NCBI RefSeq assembly: GCF_032854445.1
Contig: NC_088307.1
Span: 19,790,017 to 19,854,016, forward strand
Direction of reading: 5' to 3'
Length of the DNA: 64,000 nt
Source of the DNA: Liolophura sinensis
Taxonomy: Eukaryota; Mollusca; Polyplacophora; Chitonida; Chitonidae
In this document: positions 1 to 12,045 of the stretch, one piece after another
Layout: each line of letters starts with the position of its first letter
Numbering within the stretch: position 1 is the first letter of the stretch
Notes under the pieces: generated by a model
Seen by the model: only the letters and a program-made list of their open reading frames with translations
The model's database searches: none
What the model was told of the DNA's origin: nothing
Made by a program: the position numbers and the translations under genes

Positions 1-512
1 ATATATTTTTTGTTTTGTTTGTTTTGTTTTTTTTGTCACAGCTGTTTTAAATAGCATACATGCAAGCAGTGGTACAAACTTACACGAGGAAATAAATGGT
101 TAATATGTTGATAGCTGATATATCGTCCTTTTTGAGCATTAAATGCAATATGGCGATATTTAGCATTAAAAAATCAAGGAGATTAAATGACCTAAAATTT
201 CAAATATGACTAAATTGCATATTTTAGCGGATTCTGATGCAGTAATTTGTTTGGATCATAGAAAGGTGTTGGGAAGTTTGCTTGGACGGTAGAATGAAAT
301 CCTTCTGGAGAAATGCAATTTTCAGCATCAAAAATAATATTTTATGACATTCTTGTGCATCTTAAAAGTACACCTTTTTGTGCTGAAAATTTTAGTTGTT
401 TTGCCATATTTTAAATTCAAATACTTATTCCAAAATGAACCCTTTTTTCAAGGACTTTCAAGAACAAAATTCAAGTAGTTTCAAGGACTTTCATGAACCA
501 ATGGGAACCCTA
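1..512. other. AT-rich sequence, no gene seen
   Basis: I see no exon, no conserved reading frame and no recognisable repeat here beyond T-runs at the very start. It lies immediately left of the point where similarity to the second duplication copy begins, so it is single-copy within this window. Confidence 0.5.
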
Positions 513-865
513 TTAATGAATATGCATGGTTTAAGGGTACATTGTATGTTGTATAATCAGTGTCATTATTGTCATCACGAAGCCAAAATGTAGAATTTGA
601 TGTATGCCATAGAGATTTGTACAAAGAACTCCTCCATACGTTTATATAAAGTACTTTCTGTGTTTTCCAGTGAAACAACTGTACTTTAAATAAAGTACAA
701 CTGTACTTTAAATATTTAATTTCCAGATGCGCTATTCCTAAAAGTAGGGGAAATAGTCAATACAAGTATTTATTTGATATATTTTTTTTAATTTGATATT
801 TTTTCTTTATTTGATATCTTTTTTTATCACCAAAACTGAGACATCTTATAAAGAAAATGTAATAT

Positions 866-1190
866 ACTGTAATACTTCAACCTTTTCGCATGTTTGCATG
901 GTGTTCATTCAAGCATATTAGAAGGCCTTATTCTGATTCTGATTTTTTATTTTTACCCAGTACTATTTCACTTATACGACGGTGGCCAGCATTATGTTGG
1001 GAGGAAACCGGGCAGAGCCTGGGGAAAACCCACCACCTCCCGCAGGTTGCTGGCAGACAGTCATTATTCTGTGTTGACCAATAAAATTATACTTTTTGTA
1101 AAGCCCCACAAATGACCAATCCAACCAATGTAGTTTTTTCTGCAAAATCTAATTAAAAATGGGCATAATTTGCACTGAAAGTTTGCTAGG
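866..1190. repeat. Segment related to SLIMP-like intron 7, left copy
   Basis: Apart from the SINE insert, this stretch is clearly related to 25,770-25,950 and, with more divergence, to 44,503-44,690 inside the intron after exon 7 of the intact SLIMP-like gene. Shared words include gtagtttt(g/t)tctgcaaaatctaa and 'cactgaaagtt'. It may be the worn end of a further copy of the gene or an unrelated dispersed repeat. Confidence 0.6.
928..1071 (-). mobile_element. SINE fragment with target-site duplication
   Basis: The body of the common tRNA-headed SINE lies in reverse orientation at 936-1,063 (cacttatacgacggtggcc ... caggttgctggcagac), lacking the tRNA head. The 8-bp direct repeat ttattctg flanks it at 928-935 and 1,064-1,071. 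The matching position in the second duplication copy (about 25,829) and in the related intron segment (about 44,560) has no insert, so this insertion is younger than those duplications. Confidence 0.8.
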
Positions 1191-1999
1191 TGATCAATCA
1201 GTGTAGTGCTTTAGTGGTTAAATCAGCTCAGTCTATTTTTTTTTCTTTTTTACTGTAATGGCTGTCTTTTTTCCTTTCATTGAAATGATGGGCAGTACTA
1301 GTATTTATTTGTGGCTTATATTACACAAATACTGTTATTCAGTAGGCATGAATGTGTACAATTTTGTCAAGATTTTATATACTGTGATAATTTCTATTGC
1401 CATTTTAATACCAATGTCTGAGGCTAACTTGTGATAACATCTTTTCTGCTATACAATTTTTGGGGTAGAAAGTCTGTTTTTTTTTTTTTTTACAGAAGTG
1501 CCAACTATTGACCTTCACATAGGTGTTCAAGACTGAGATATTGTTTCTATTTCAATTCATCGACTGTAACTTTTTGAAAAAAAAATTGACTTTTGCGTAT
1601 TTTTTCAATAACATAATAAAAGTCTGCCTTGGGTATAATTTTTTTTCATTTTTCAAAGCCATTTGCTTTTTTGTATTGTAAAGGTTTACAGAAAGCTTGT
1701 CTATTTCATGTCTTGTGTCTCTATACAGAGCCTGTTATTCGTTTTATGTTTAAGTTTACATGTTGAACTGTACTTTCCCTGATCAAAATATATCAGCTCT
1801 TGTTGCTATTGACAAAAAATATTGTGGTCATTCAGTTCAACATTAACAGCATACCCACCGATAAGGGGCAGTTCCAGGGTTCAATCCCTGCTGGAGTCAT
1901 AACTTAGACAATAAAATTTGAAGTTTTGACACCTGTACTTCACTGGCTTACATGACATTTAGTATCAGGCAAATGGCGATCAGCATTAACAGTGTCACC

Positions 2000-2510
2000 A
2001 TAACACTGCAGGATGTCATGTCTGGTGTCAGCATAACATGGTAGATTTGATATGTGGTGTCAGTATAATACTATGGAGTGTGAAGTCTGGGATCAGCACA
2101 ACACTGTGCCGTGTTATGCCTGGTGTCAGTATAGCATTGTGGGGTGTCATGTCTGGTGTCAGTATAACACTGAGTGGGCGGAGCATCATGTGTGCCGTCA
2201 GTATATCACTGTGACTGTGTGGGACATCATGTCTGGTATCAATATAACACTGTGGCTGGGTGAGGCATCATGTCTGGTGTCAGTATAACACTGTGACTGG
2301 GCCTGGTGTCGATACAACACTGTAACTGGGTGAGGTATCTTGTCTGGTGTGTATATAACACAAACTGGGTGGGACATCATATCTGGTGTCAGTATACCAC
2401 TGTAACTGGGTTTGACATGTCTGGTGTCTGTATTACACTCTGACTGGGTGGGACATCTTGTCCGGTGTTACCATAACACGGTAGCTAGGTGGGGCATCAT
2501 GTCTGGTGTT
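2000..2510. repeat. Minisatellite, about 41-bp unit (copy 1)
   Basis: Degenerate tandem repeats of a unit like gtctggtgtcagtataacac followed by tgtgactgggtgaggcatca. About a dozen units, some with one-base indels. The second duplication copy carries the same array at 26,247-26,640 with fewer units. It lies downstream of gene U on that gene's strand. Confidence 0.8.
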
Positions 2511-3929
2511 CGTCTTGGATATCCTGTACACTGCTGGTCCATGGATCGTTAGATTTGTTGAACTAGGATGTTCTTCTAAAGAATCGTAACAAATAACACT
2601 GGCAACCGAGCGTATCAGAAAGCCAGAAACTTTCCGACATACCTCAGTCCCATTGACAATCAAACTAGATCAGTCCCTGTATACCAGAGAGCATTCCCCC
2701 CTTGGTTTATGCTGGATTGTTGTTTCTATTTATTTATTTATTTTTCAGCCAATCACGTAACAGCTTGGACACATGTGAGCCAATCAGGCATGTCGGGTAA
2801 GAAATTCCAATGCAACCAATCGGGACAGGTTGTTCTCCTTGAAGGATGCCTACTCCTCTCACCTTTACATCCCAAAACACCATTTAATTATTGTCTTACA
2901 CCTGAGTAAATATAACAATGAAAAATTTGAACAAACACTGTATTGAGGATAAATAAATATATATATTGGTAAAATTCATATGAAAATGTATACATTTTTG
3001 TACATTTATAAACAATTAAAAATGTATAAATCTTTCAGAAAACAAATCACATTTGGCACATTTAATAATAGTATAAGAACTTCTTCAAGTCTTCAAGATC
3101 AGACCATTTTGTAAAGTGGTAAATATATTAAAGTACAGGTGTAAATATATTTACTGTACTCTAGACAAAAAGATCAGTAGAAAATTGATGATTAAAATTG
3201 CCTCCCAGAACTTTGTTCCTTTCAAATAATTCTTCCATGCAGCTCAATTTTGATTAGTTTGACTTACAACTAAATTTAGTATTCCTGTTCTCAGATGCCT
3301 CATTCTTTGTCCTGTCGGCAGTTCCTCCTCACCATTCAGGGTCCCACTTGCACCCATCTCACCGTTCCTTATTTCCCGCTGACACACCTGTATACCCAGG
3401 TACTTATTCCCAATGAGCTGGTGAGCTGCATGTATGACCTGAATGTGAGAGTGGTCCCCATACACTTCCCCAGGGGTTTACGGGCAACCCAATGCCGCGC
3501 CAGGGACCCCCAAGGCACCTCTCACTCACACACTCTGGGTTTACGGGTAAATCAATGCCCCGCCAGTGACCCTCCATCCACACACCCACTCCACCATCCT
3601 CACATGTCAGCACAAACAAAAACCCAACAGATCAGTGGATCTAAGGAACTAAGTATAGAGAATGGCCAATCAGGAAAATGGATCGATTGCTGAGACTTTG
3701 GTACTGCTGAACTTAAAAGTCAGCAACAATCGAACAGGGGAGGGAACTGAGGTCACAGGGAACAGGAAAAGGAAATTTGAGTCCAAAATCAGGACTTGAA
3801 TTGTGAGCCGAAAGTTTGAAGATAAACATGCCAATATTTAAGCCTGCGAGCTGACAACAGGGACAGAACTGGGAGACAGCTTTAGTTTAGATTTCAGTGC
3901 AGTGGATATTTCAAAGGCTATGGGTTGAA
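2511..3929. other. 3' flank of gene U, copy 1; no coding exon assigned
   Basis: No exon of a recognised gene. Position 3,295-3,693 is open for 132 codons on the plus strand, and the same 132-codon frame is open at 27,564-27,962. It has no family signature and is antisense to the likely 3' UTR of gene U, so I do not call it a gene. There is an AT-rich stretch at 2,930-3,180. Confidence 0.5.
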
Positions 3930-6900
3930 TTAATGTTCTTGGCTAGGTGAAGCTGCGCAGCCAAAAAGTCGCCTCATGAAGGACCCCAGCTTCTTCTTGA
4001 ACGAGCGTTTCTTTGGCTCAATGACAATGGGGGTATCTGCAATCGATAAAAATTAACATTAGTCATCTGATATTCTCATTGATGAAATACATCTAATAAT
4101 ATCTGGACCATCATTGTTGCTGATTGGCTGGAGTAAGACAGAAGGTAACTACAGGTTACATCCAAGTTCATCTTAATTTTAGGCATCCCATCAAGCTGCA
4201 TGCTACAACCCAGGAAAACCTCTCTCCACTGTTAATGGATCAGTGTCAATTTTGTTTCCCTGCAAAGGCATTCCACTGGGTGTAAAAATCAACAACAAGA
4301 CAAACTTCACAAAAACTGTTAAGCTGTGCTGGATGAATCAATCAGAATCAAACAAAATGTGTGACTCCTCTGATCTATACTCAAGTGAATTTTAATCCTG
4401 TGAACCAACCAAGACAGCCTGAGGCTCTGCGTGATCTGCGGGACATTCAGTTTATTTACCTGGTACTTTTGGCTGTTCCTCGATAAGCACAGGCAGTGAT
4501 TCATGTTTTTCTTCAGTCTGAAATTGTAAAGTAAGTATGTAAGTAAGTATTCCACAACACAATTATAAAGTCGGGTGCTGCACATATACTTCACCTATGT
4601 ATCCTCAAAAAAAAAGAAGCAATATGTCTAAAATTCAAAGGCAAAAAGAAACTAGCAAAGGTAATTTACAGTCTATGATTATTATGAAGGGTATTCGTGA
4701 AATATTGACATGTACATATTGATAATTTAACATTTTTGCACCACCAAAATCTCCAGTGAGCTGCACCCCCTCCCCAGCTTCCATTTACCAATAAAAAAAC
4801 AACCCTCATACCATTTTAACTACATCAAACCATGTAGGATATCCCACCTTAGTGACCACGTCCCCTCGGGCTCTACCTGTCTCCTTAGGCTTGTAGACAG
4901 GGATGCTCTGCGCTTTCTCAAAAATCTTGTTGAATAAAATTTCCACACAGTCAGCTGAAAACAAAATTGTCCAATAATTGTGAGCAGAAATCATATTATA
5001 AACAGGTTTCGTTTTGTTTGACAAGAAACAATTAGTGCGATTTAAATTTGTAGGTAAATGCATTGACATGGAAACATTTCCTTCCTTCTTAAATGTTGTT
5101 TCACTGTTGCTTCTGTGTGTTTTGCGTCAGTCATCATTGTCAGCCTGTCAGAAACACAGCCAACAAGTAAAACTAGGATAACCTTGACCAGACCTGACCT
5201 TGACTTACCACTGGGATCTGTTTAATGCTACTTGACATATCATCAACATGATAAATACTGAGCAATGCTCACCTTCCAATGGTGAGCTAGATCCAACGCA
5301 GAAGACGCTGTCGGGAAGGGGAGAGAACTGCGGTGTTCTCCAGACAGTGATGTCAGCTTTGGCGTGGCCTTTGACAGGCAACTGATAAGTAAAAAATAAC
5401 AAAACTACATTCAGTTAATTATTTGTGCGATTAGATTATCAAAATCTCAAATTTACAAAATTTTTCCAAAATCAAGTAATATCAAACATACTACCCTTCT
5501 AATTTAAAAAAAAAACAAACAAAACAGATAGCATCAACCTTATAAACAATAACTAAACCTAGCTATTACAGAACAGCTCAACTTTGTATAGATTAGTATC
5601 AACTTTCTAAAAAATAGCTCAGCCTTCTAAAACTTAGCTCAACTTTCTCAAGAGGAGCTCAACCTAACAAAAAATAACCTCAACCTTACAAAGAATAGCC
5701 CAACTTTACAAAGAATACATTTTACTTTTAATACAAAGAACAGTTTAATTTTCAATGAATATCTAAACCTTCTAAAAGAACAGCTTAACCTTCCAAATAA
5801 AGAACTCAACCATTTTACTATCAACAAAACACACCTCTCTTTCGTTACTGGTTACAAAAAAAAAAAAAAAAACGTCCAGCATTTAAACTGACATGTTCTT
5901 TCAACGCTACTTAAGGATAGAAATTCTACCACTTACCGGTCTATCCATCCTGTCAAGGTAGTCCAATGACAGCCCAAGACCCCTGGCATGTCTGGAGTGA
6001 GGCCCAGTAGGATAACCTGTGGAATGGCACACACACATTTTCAGACAAAATAAATTTGAGAAAAAGAGTGAATGCAATTAAGACAAATTCAATTAACACT
6101 GTAGGGTACTTAAAATTTGATCCAAAATACATAATTTTGGATTTCAGTACAAAAAAGAAAGAAAAAAAATGAACATGAAATGTAGACTGTTTACTTACTT
6201 TGGGTCTGGGAAATGACTTTTGAAGATTTCTTCAGATTTGGCTGTTGAAAATAAAATAACATACAAGGTATTAAAACCAGATGAGAAATTTGCACATTTA
6301 ATTACCATTCTATTAAATGATGATGATGATGAGTGGTGCTGAGTGATCTATTGAGTGTACACATTCTGATATCTGTTAATACATATGGAATAAATGTGCT
6401 CATAGATATACTTCTAGGACATATTTCATGGACATACCTTGGGGCGATGTTGCTGCCAATCCTCTGGCCACAAAGGCACAGGTGTAAATTTTACCTGGTA
6501 GACTGAAACAGACAATTACATCACAGATTTAAGAAAACACAGGTATTCAACACACGATTTTGATAAATATGTGTGAATGTTTTAATGTACTTGAAGATAA
6601 ACCTAAGGGTTGTGATAAGATCAGAAAAGCTTGTATTATACAAAATGAAATATGTATTTACAGCTTAGGGCTTAAGCTACATACAATAGCTAAAGATTTG
6701 AAATCTGCACCTAAAATAAGCATCTATTTAATAGGTAAGCGAATGTATAATTGGTCTATATATAACAGCATGTATTAAAACAAACAGAAGATAATAAAAC
6801 CCCATAAGTCTAGCTAAGTGTACATCACCCTAATTCGGTCTTGTTCACAACACCTGGAATTTTTTTTTCTCATTGATCTGTAATTGTTTACTCACCACAT

Positions 6901-8073
6901 TTACTGTCTGTCGCCGTTCCCACCTGACGGAGTGTGAAAAACAATTCCTTGTGGAAGAGCTGCAGATTTGAGAAATAAACACATATAACAATAAATGGCT
7001 GTCATGGTTAATTTGATAACAAAAAGTAACGTCTTTTTCAACACAAAATTCTTCATTTATCTTCACCACTTTTCACAAGTATTTCTAGTTCCCTAGTAGG
7101 TTTCTTTATAGATACAAATAGATACTATACCTATACACTCTTGTAAAGTGATAAAAGATAAGGCTGATTTTACCTGTTCTGTAAACAAATATTTACATGA
7201 TTTACAGACACTAATTTTAGGTGTAACATACCGGAGATTTTATTTCCATTGGCTGGCTTGGCGTAAACACGGATGTAGGCAGCACACCTTTAGGGTGGAA
7301 GACCCGTCCCCTCAGGGCCCAGCCCAGGCCAAAGCCCAGGCCATCCAGGCACTTCAGCCTGGGGCCACCAACCACAATCTCATAAACCTCTGAGGTGAGG
7401 TTCCCAGGGAACCAGTCCCCGTCGTCAGATGGCTGTAACAAGGAGCAGAACATACATGGAGAATCATGTTTTGGGCTTTGGTGATCATTTTCACAGTTTT
7501 ATGCTGGTACAACAATTCTATCAATTTAATATACACCACTTATAAAAATACACATGAATTTTATAAAAAAAATAATCCTTTATTGAATTTAAAGTAGTTA
7601 CATTGAAATATTTTTAACTTGATTTACACTGAACAAAATAGATACATTGATTTACATATAACATATATGCAATGTGCATAAGGTTACATAACCCACATAC
7701 ATTACCCACAGCAATATCAAGAGCCAGTTTACAATGTAGTTTTGTAAAATGTTTGACCTCCCAAACAGGTTAATTCAAGTATTCAAACAATTTTTTTCAT
7801 TCACAGGCATAATTCTGATGCTCAGTCAGAATTAAAGGATCGTTTTGAGTTCCATTTCATAAAATGTCTTTACACACGGCCACAATGTCACCTTTAAAGT
7901 TTGGGATCAGAACCTTTATTTTTCCCCCTAAATATGGCCTTGTTACCAAAAACAAATAGTGGTATAAAAGGGATTTTATGTGTAGGCCAACTTACTGTAA
8001 ACATAGCCATGGTGGGGACCTCTTCACTCCAACCCAGGTGACTCAGTCGGGGGTTCGCCTTCTTTTCTTCCAT
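3930..8073 (-). CDS. Gene U copy 1, unknown protein (possibly ciliary), 10 coding exons
   Basis: I do not recognise this family. Coding exons in gene order: 7996-8073, 7232-7432, 6896-6959, 6438-6502, 6199-6241, 5937-6016, 5273-5381, 4848-4954, 4460-4517, 3930-4036. Every junction is GT-AG and phases agree throughout, giving about 304 codons. The start is the first ATG (MEEKKANPRLSHLGWSEE); the frame upstream is closed by a stop in the preceding exon. Features: a Gly-rich part in exon 2 (DDGDWFPGN, GLGFGLGWALRG), a Trp-rich segment (PVPLWPEDWQQHRPK), a motif SRHARGLGLSLDYLDRMDRP, and a very basic C-terminus (KKRSFKKKLGSFMRRLF) that could bind membrane or nucleic acid. No signal peptide or membrane helix. 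A second intact copy lies 24 kb away. Short Trp/Pro-rich segments and X-box-like promoter motifs would fit an axonemal microtubule-associated protein, but that is inference. Confidence 0.85.
4319..4400. repeat. Dispersed repeat, ~80 bp
   Basis: The stretch ctggatgaatcaatcagaat and following aaacaaaatgtgt recurs at 28,590-28,665, 47,640-47,700 and 49,180-49,260. Copies outside the duplication show that it is an interspersed element. No coding capacity. Confidence 0.55.
5540..5840. repeat. Degenerate ~23-bp tandem repeat in gene U intron, copy 1
   Basis: Repeats of a loose unit such as tagctcaaccttctaaaaaa in the intron between the exons at 5,937 and 5,381. The same array is at 29,790-30,060 in copy 2 with about one unit fewer. 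Confidence 0.6.
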
Positions 8074-8333
8074 TTCAATCTTTATATCTGAAGATAACAT
8101 CATGTCACTCGTCAAAACTCTTTTCTAATTTTACAAAGATGAAAGACTGACAACTAAAATTACATTACGCATCATTACAATTTACAAGACGCGCAAAAAT
8201 CGGGTTCGATAAAAAACATTAATAGTTCCCTTTTTCGTTATACGAAGTCTTTTCCCGTAGACCAGAAAATTGTTTGATACAGGTACAAAATTATTCCCCT
8301 CCTTCCTGACATTATTACTTATGATGTACTTAC

Positions 8334-8642
8334 CTGTGGTTATATCTTGTAGACCCAGCCTAATTTGCAAAACTTCTACATCCGCAAATCAACAGGCCCG
8401 ACCCCATTTACCATTATTTCCAGACAACCAGTGCCTGCCTTCAAACTACAGAAACACCCTTCTAAGAGATCAAGAAGTGAGCCCTCACCCTAACCCTCCT
8501 TCTACCACAAATCTTCCCCATCCGTTGACACTTAATTATTTCCAAAATCTAAACGTAAAATGACAATAAACTTACAGTGTCTCTCGTAGTCGAGTGCAAC
8601 AAAACTGTGTGTGATGACAAGATCTAACGTTGCTGTAGGCAA
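8334..8642 (-). other. Gene U copy 1 5' UTR exons (promoter-proximal)
   Basis: Two 5' splice sites lie upstream of the first coding exon: an exon whose 3' end is at 8,334 (CCACAG|gtaagt) and a first exon ending at 8,576 (GACACT|gtaagt). Neither carries an ATG in frame with the protein; the exon at 8,334 has an in-frame stop, so both are taken as untranslated. The acceptor of the 8,334 exon is not clear; a candidate is near 8,437. Both donors are preserved in the second copy (32,557 and 32,789). Confidence 0.6.
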
Positions 8643-8780
8643 TACAACCTTATGACATGCGCTTTAGAACGCATGACACGTCACACCATTGTCAACGTCA
8701 CAAATTCAACTTCCTGTGTGACACGTCGTTATGACGTCACAGTAAAAGCGTGTACATACATCAAAACGTCATAGTGCGCA
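8624..8780 (-). promoter_or_regulatory. Gene U copy 1 proximal promoter: X-box-like palindrome plus CRE
   Basis: GTTGCTGTAGGCAA at 8,629-8,642 resembles the RFX X-box (GTNRCC, short spacer, RGYAAC) with one or two mismatches. A perfect cAMP-response palindrome TGACGTCA is at 8,732-8,739, and several ACGTCA half sites surround it (around 8,670, 8,696 and 8,767). The start point is inferred from the first-exon donor at 8,576. Confidence 0.5.
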
Positions 8781-9162
8781 TGTGTTGTAAAGTCAATATA
8801 GGTCAAGACATTGCCAAACATTTCTCATCATACAGGTTAAAAAGACTCTTAAGCTAGCTACTATTTATGAGGATCTAAAGCAAAAAAGCCACTACACGTA
8901 CATGTTTTTCGGATATATACATATTTCTTACCCAAAATTCTTCCAGAAATGCATAAAGACTATAAAGAATTGATATATTCCATGGGGCTTTGTAACTCTA
9001 AATTTGACATAAAGCAGATCCATTTCTACTGTCATTTTATTTAGTATAAGTATATTCTCTTTTCTTCTTTCCCATCCCAACAATTGGGGATAATTACTTA
9101 CGACTACCACCACCAACCCACTCTTCCCTCTAACACGCGTGTCGATTTGTAGTTAACTATAA

Positions 9163-9300
9163 ACTTACAGATGCAGACTTCTTCACGTAGACGTCTTCAA
9201 ACAAAAGCTTTGTGCAAAGACAACAGTGCTGATGTTGCTACAGGCAACAGCAGTACAGTGACGTGCGCAGAAAAAATTGTTGACGTCACAGTTTGAACAC
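9163..9300 (-). promoter_or_regulatory. Gene U copy 1 distal alternative first exon and promoter
   Basis: A second candidate first exon ends with the donor GCATCT|gtaagtttat at about 9,170. Just upstream on the gene strand is GTTGCTACAGGCAAC (9,234-9,248), a closer X-box match, then a second perfect TGACGTCA at 9,281-9,288. The order donor, X-box, CRE repeats the layout at 8,576-8,740, suggesting an old tandem duplication of the promoter and first exon. Another donor-like site is at 9,101. Confidence 0.45.
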
Positions 9301-9464
9301 GTTCTGGTATAAAGTTCTTGATGCGAGGTCAAAAAGGACCGAAATGTCAACTTGGTTTTCTTTTAAGAAATGTGTTTATTACAGTCATACAAGATTTCGG
9401 TTATTAAACCAAATTTTTCGGCATGGGCACGTTTCACGCGCCGACAACAGTATACATGCACTTT

Positions 9465-9540
9465 AGCCGAGTGACAACGGCGTCTCGTGAGCGGCAAATT
9501 CGGGGTTCAATTCCGAAACGGGTTACATTATATGCAGATA
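9465..9540 (+). mobile_element. tRNA-like SINE head relic, copy 1
   Basis: The stretch 'agccgagtgacaacggcg' followed by a B-box-like 'ggggttcaattccg' looks like a worn tRNA-derived head, probably from a SINE. It is also in copy 2 at 33,655-33,730, so it predates the duplication. It does not fold into a convincing tRNA, so it is not called a tRNA gene. Confidence 0.4.
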
Positions 9541-9855
9541 TACAGAGTTTGAAACCCCATATGCATAGATTCATCAACACATTCTTGCGAGAAAGGCCAA
9601 AGATAAAACTTTTATCAAAAAAGAATAAAAATAAAGAAAAATTTTGAAAAATGAAGGATATAGCTTTCAGGTAAGAAATTATTATGTATATCCGTCAAAT
9701 GATAATTTCAGTGGCCTAAAGTACTTTAAACTATAGAAATCAGCAGTTATCAGCATTTCGCTCATGTGCATAGATCTCCATGCGTGTTATCACCTCATGT
9801 TCCATACGACGAATCTGGATGCTTGTGACTATATTTTTGTGTTTAGACACCGGCT

Positions 9856-10003
9856 TGGGGATTAGCACTAGGGAATAAGCAGTTAAAGTGCTCACCTGTC
9901 AGGTGCCCGTATACAGGTCTATATACAAACTGAATGTTTGAGACTGCTTATAGGGAGAGTACTGCTTGAGTACGGTGAAAAACACCAAATGAATAAATAA
10001 ATT
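9856..10003 (+). mobile_element. SINE remnant, copy 1
   Basis: This remnant ends in the family-specific gagtacggtgaaaaacacc and an aaataaataaat tail, preceded by a diverged tRNA-like part (agtgctcacctgtcagg). It is present at 34,050-34,197 in copy 2, hence older than the duplication. Confidence 0.6.
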
Positions 10004-10146
10004 CTGCATACACATAAACCAGATTTCTGCTGTTAGAATGTAAGGGTCAACGAAGCTTGATCCCTTTCCATTGTTTTAATGTAAATGTTTATTAAATGTG
10101 ATGACAACACGGCATTTGACATTGCATATTTCACGCAATGCACATT

Positions 10147-10365
10147 GATTTTTTTATTTGACTTTTTACGCCGTACTCAAGAATATTTCACTTATACCAC
10201 GGCGGCTAGCATTAAGGTGGGAGGAAACCGGGCAGAGCCCCGGGAAACCCATGACCACATGCAGATCGCTGGAAGACCTTCCCACTTACGGCCGGAGAGG
10301 AATTCAGGATGAGCTGGACTTGAACTCACAACGACCGTTTTGGTGAGAGGTTCCTGCATGGGTCC
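10147..10365 (-). mobile_element. tRNA-headed SINE, reverse orientation, copy 1
   Basis: Begins with the tail and body (tttttacgccgtactcaag, cggcggctagcattaaggt) and runs through gagctggacttgaactcaca, the reverse of the B box GAGTTCAAGTCC. The A-box end is lost. The copy-2 equivalent is at 34,360-34,580. Confidence 0.75.
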
Positions 10366-10604
10366 AATGCTCTTTGAAATCTATTGCTGTTTTAATATTA
10401 CTTCGATCTACTTCACCCAGGGTGCTGATTTCTTTAAAGTAAAAGAAGGCTAAAATGTGAAGTAAGTTTCATCATACAGACAACTTAAATCTATGCATAA
10501 ATATATTTTCACCTATTTCTTTTTAGATTTGTGTAAAGCACAAACTTTTAAATTCTAAAGTAGGTTTTATGAACCATATTATTTGGAAGTCTGACGTCAC
10601 AGAA

Positions 10605-10865
10605 AGATTTTCCAACTTTAAATCTTGCGTTCAGCGTGATGGGGATAATGCAACGACTGGTTTGACCGGTATCAGTATAATGGCTCGGGCGGGATAGCTA
10701 ACTTCCTTTCGGTAAGGCATCTCGGTGAAGCAACACTAGATAAAAGAGGTGTGGAAATCCGCCCTGCAATAAGGGGGCGCATAACATGCACTCGAAGGAT
10801 TCCTTCGTCGAAATATGACTGAAAAATTGTTGTACGACGTTAAACCCCAATCACTCACTCACTCC
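10605..10865 (+). mobile_element. (CACT)n-tailed SINE, copy 1
   Basis: The body of a second SINE family: gcgttcagcatgaaggg-like start, gaccggtatcagtataatgg, gtggaaatccgccctgcaat, tatgactgaaaaattgtt, then ttaaaccccaatcactcact. The tRNA head is missing or diverged. It matches the fuller element at 46,551-46,914 (opposite strand) and the copy-2 version at 34,800-35,065. Confidence 0.75.
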
Positions 10866-12045
10866 AACTTTAAATCTCGACACTGAATGTTGTCGTAACT
10901 CTTGTAACCCTTGAGTAAAAGATTACTCAGATAATGTTCTCAAAAATTCCTTCATTCTAGTGAGTACCAGGAAAAAAGGTGATGTGACCTCAAGAGTTCC
11001 TAGTCCGTGTGACCCATAAAGCCCACCACAGAATTCAAATATTTTAATGCATTTTAAACTCTTAAAAATCTCCAAAATAAATGGAAGTATTTTTACAGTT
11101 TTCAGTCGTCTGTATGATGAGAACTTTATATCATATTTTAGCTTTCTTCTAACTTAAGCCGTATTCTTTGTACTCTAGGGCATCAAAGGCGACCGCTATG
11201 AAAATACGAGTTTTGGAAAGAAAGCACGAATATAAGGCCCGGGATGGGGTGGGGGGAAGGGCGTGGATTGGCCAAGCTGGTCCGGATGGATATGGATGAC
11301 GTCATTTATTCCCGAGCACTGACGGAAAATATGTATAAATAGATGGGTTATTAAAAAATGTAAATTATGCACCAAAAATGAAAAAATTTTCTCATTGTTT
11401 TCACATATCTTTCTTCATTTTTCATGAAACCATGCTGTTCCTTTTATAGCACCACTTGATGTATCTATTAAGCGAAATAATGGGCCAACGAATCCAGTAA
11501 ATAAATAACCATTTATATACCTAGATACGCGTGCTGGCGACTTGGTATTTTGTTCATCTCACACAAAACAACATCTTACAATGCAGAAGTTAAAGCTTCA
11601 GAGTGAACTGACTTCATTTACAAACCACAATAGCTTGAATTGCTGGTTGCCAAACACAATTTTTTATTTTCTGATATGTGTACATGACAATAATCAGAGT
11701 GGCATATAAATGGAGTGCTATAACGGATCTTATTAGCTATCGGTACCTGACAAATTGAAATTACGATATTATGATTTATTATTTAGTCCTTCTTGTTTGC
11801 ATTAGAACAGTAAATATTGTACACTTTAAATTTAGCAACATTAAAAAAAAATTAAATAGACGAAATAAATTCAAATTCTGGCCGAACGAAAGTGTTGGAT
11901 GGGTGTTTTGAAGATTGTTCTATATCTTCATTTTTTGAGAGAGCATTTCAAAACGGCTCTTTCATTCTTAACCTTTATGTTACAAAGAAATAAAAGAAAG
12001 TCATATAACGATTAAGTTTCATAACCAAATATTTATTTCACTGAC
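10866..12045. other. Intergenic, no gene; dispersed repeat at 11,290-11,360
   Basis: No exon found between gene U and the SLIMP-like fragment. The motif gacggaaaatatg(t/c)ataaa with flanks at 11,290-11,360 also occurs at 35,440-35,500 and, in reverse, at 55,735-55,790 and 59,380-59,420, so it belongs to an interspersed family. The rest is AT-rich and mirrored at 35,070-36,220. Confidence 0.5.

Noticed and set aside
4319-4594. 91-codon minus-strand frame seen in both copies
   Set aside because: It spans an intron and the 58-bp gene U exon in a different frame, and part of it is a dispersed repeat.
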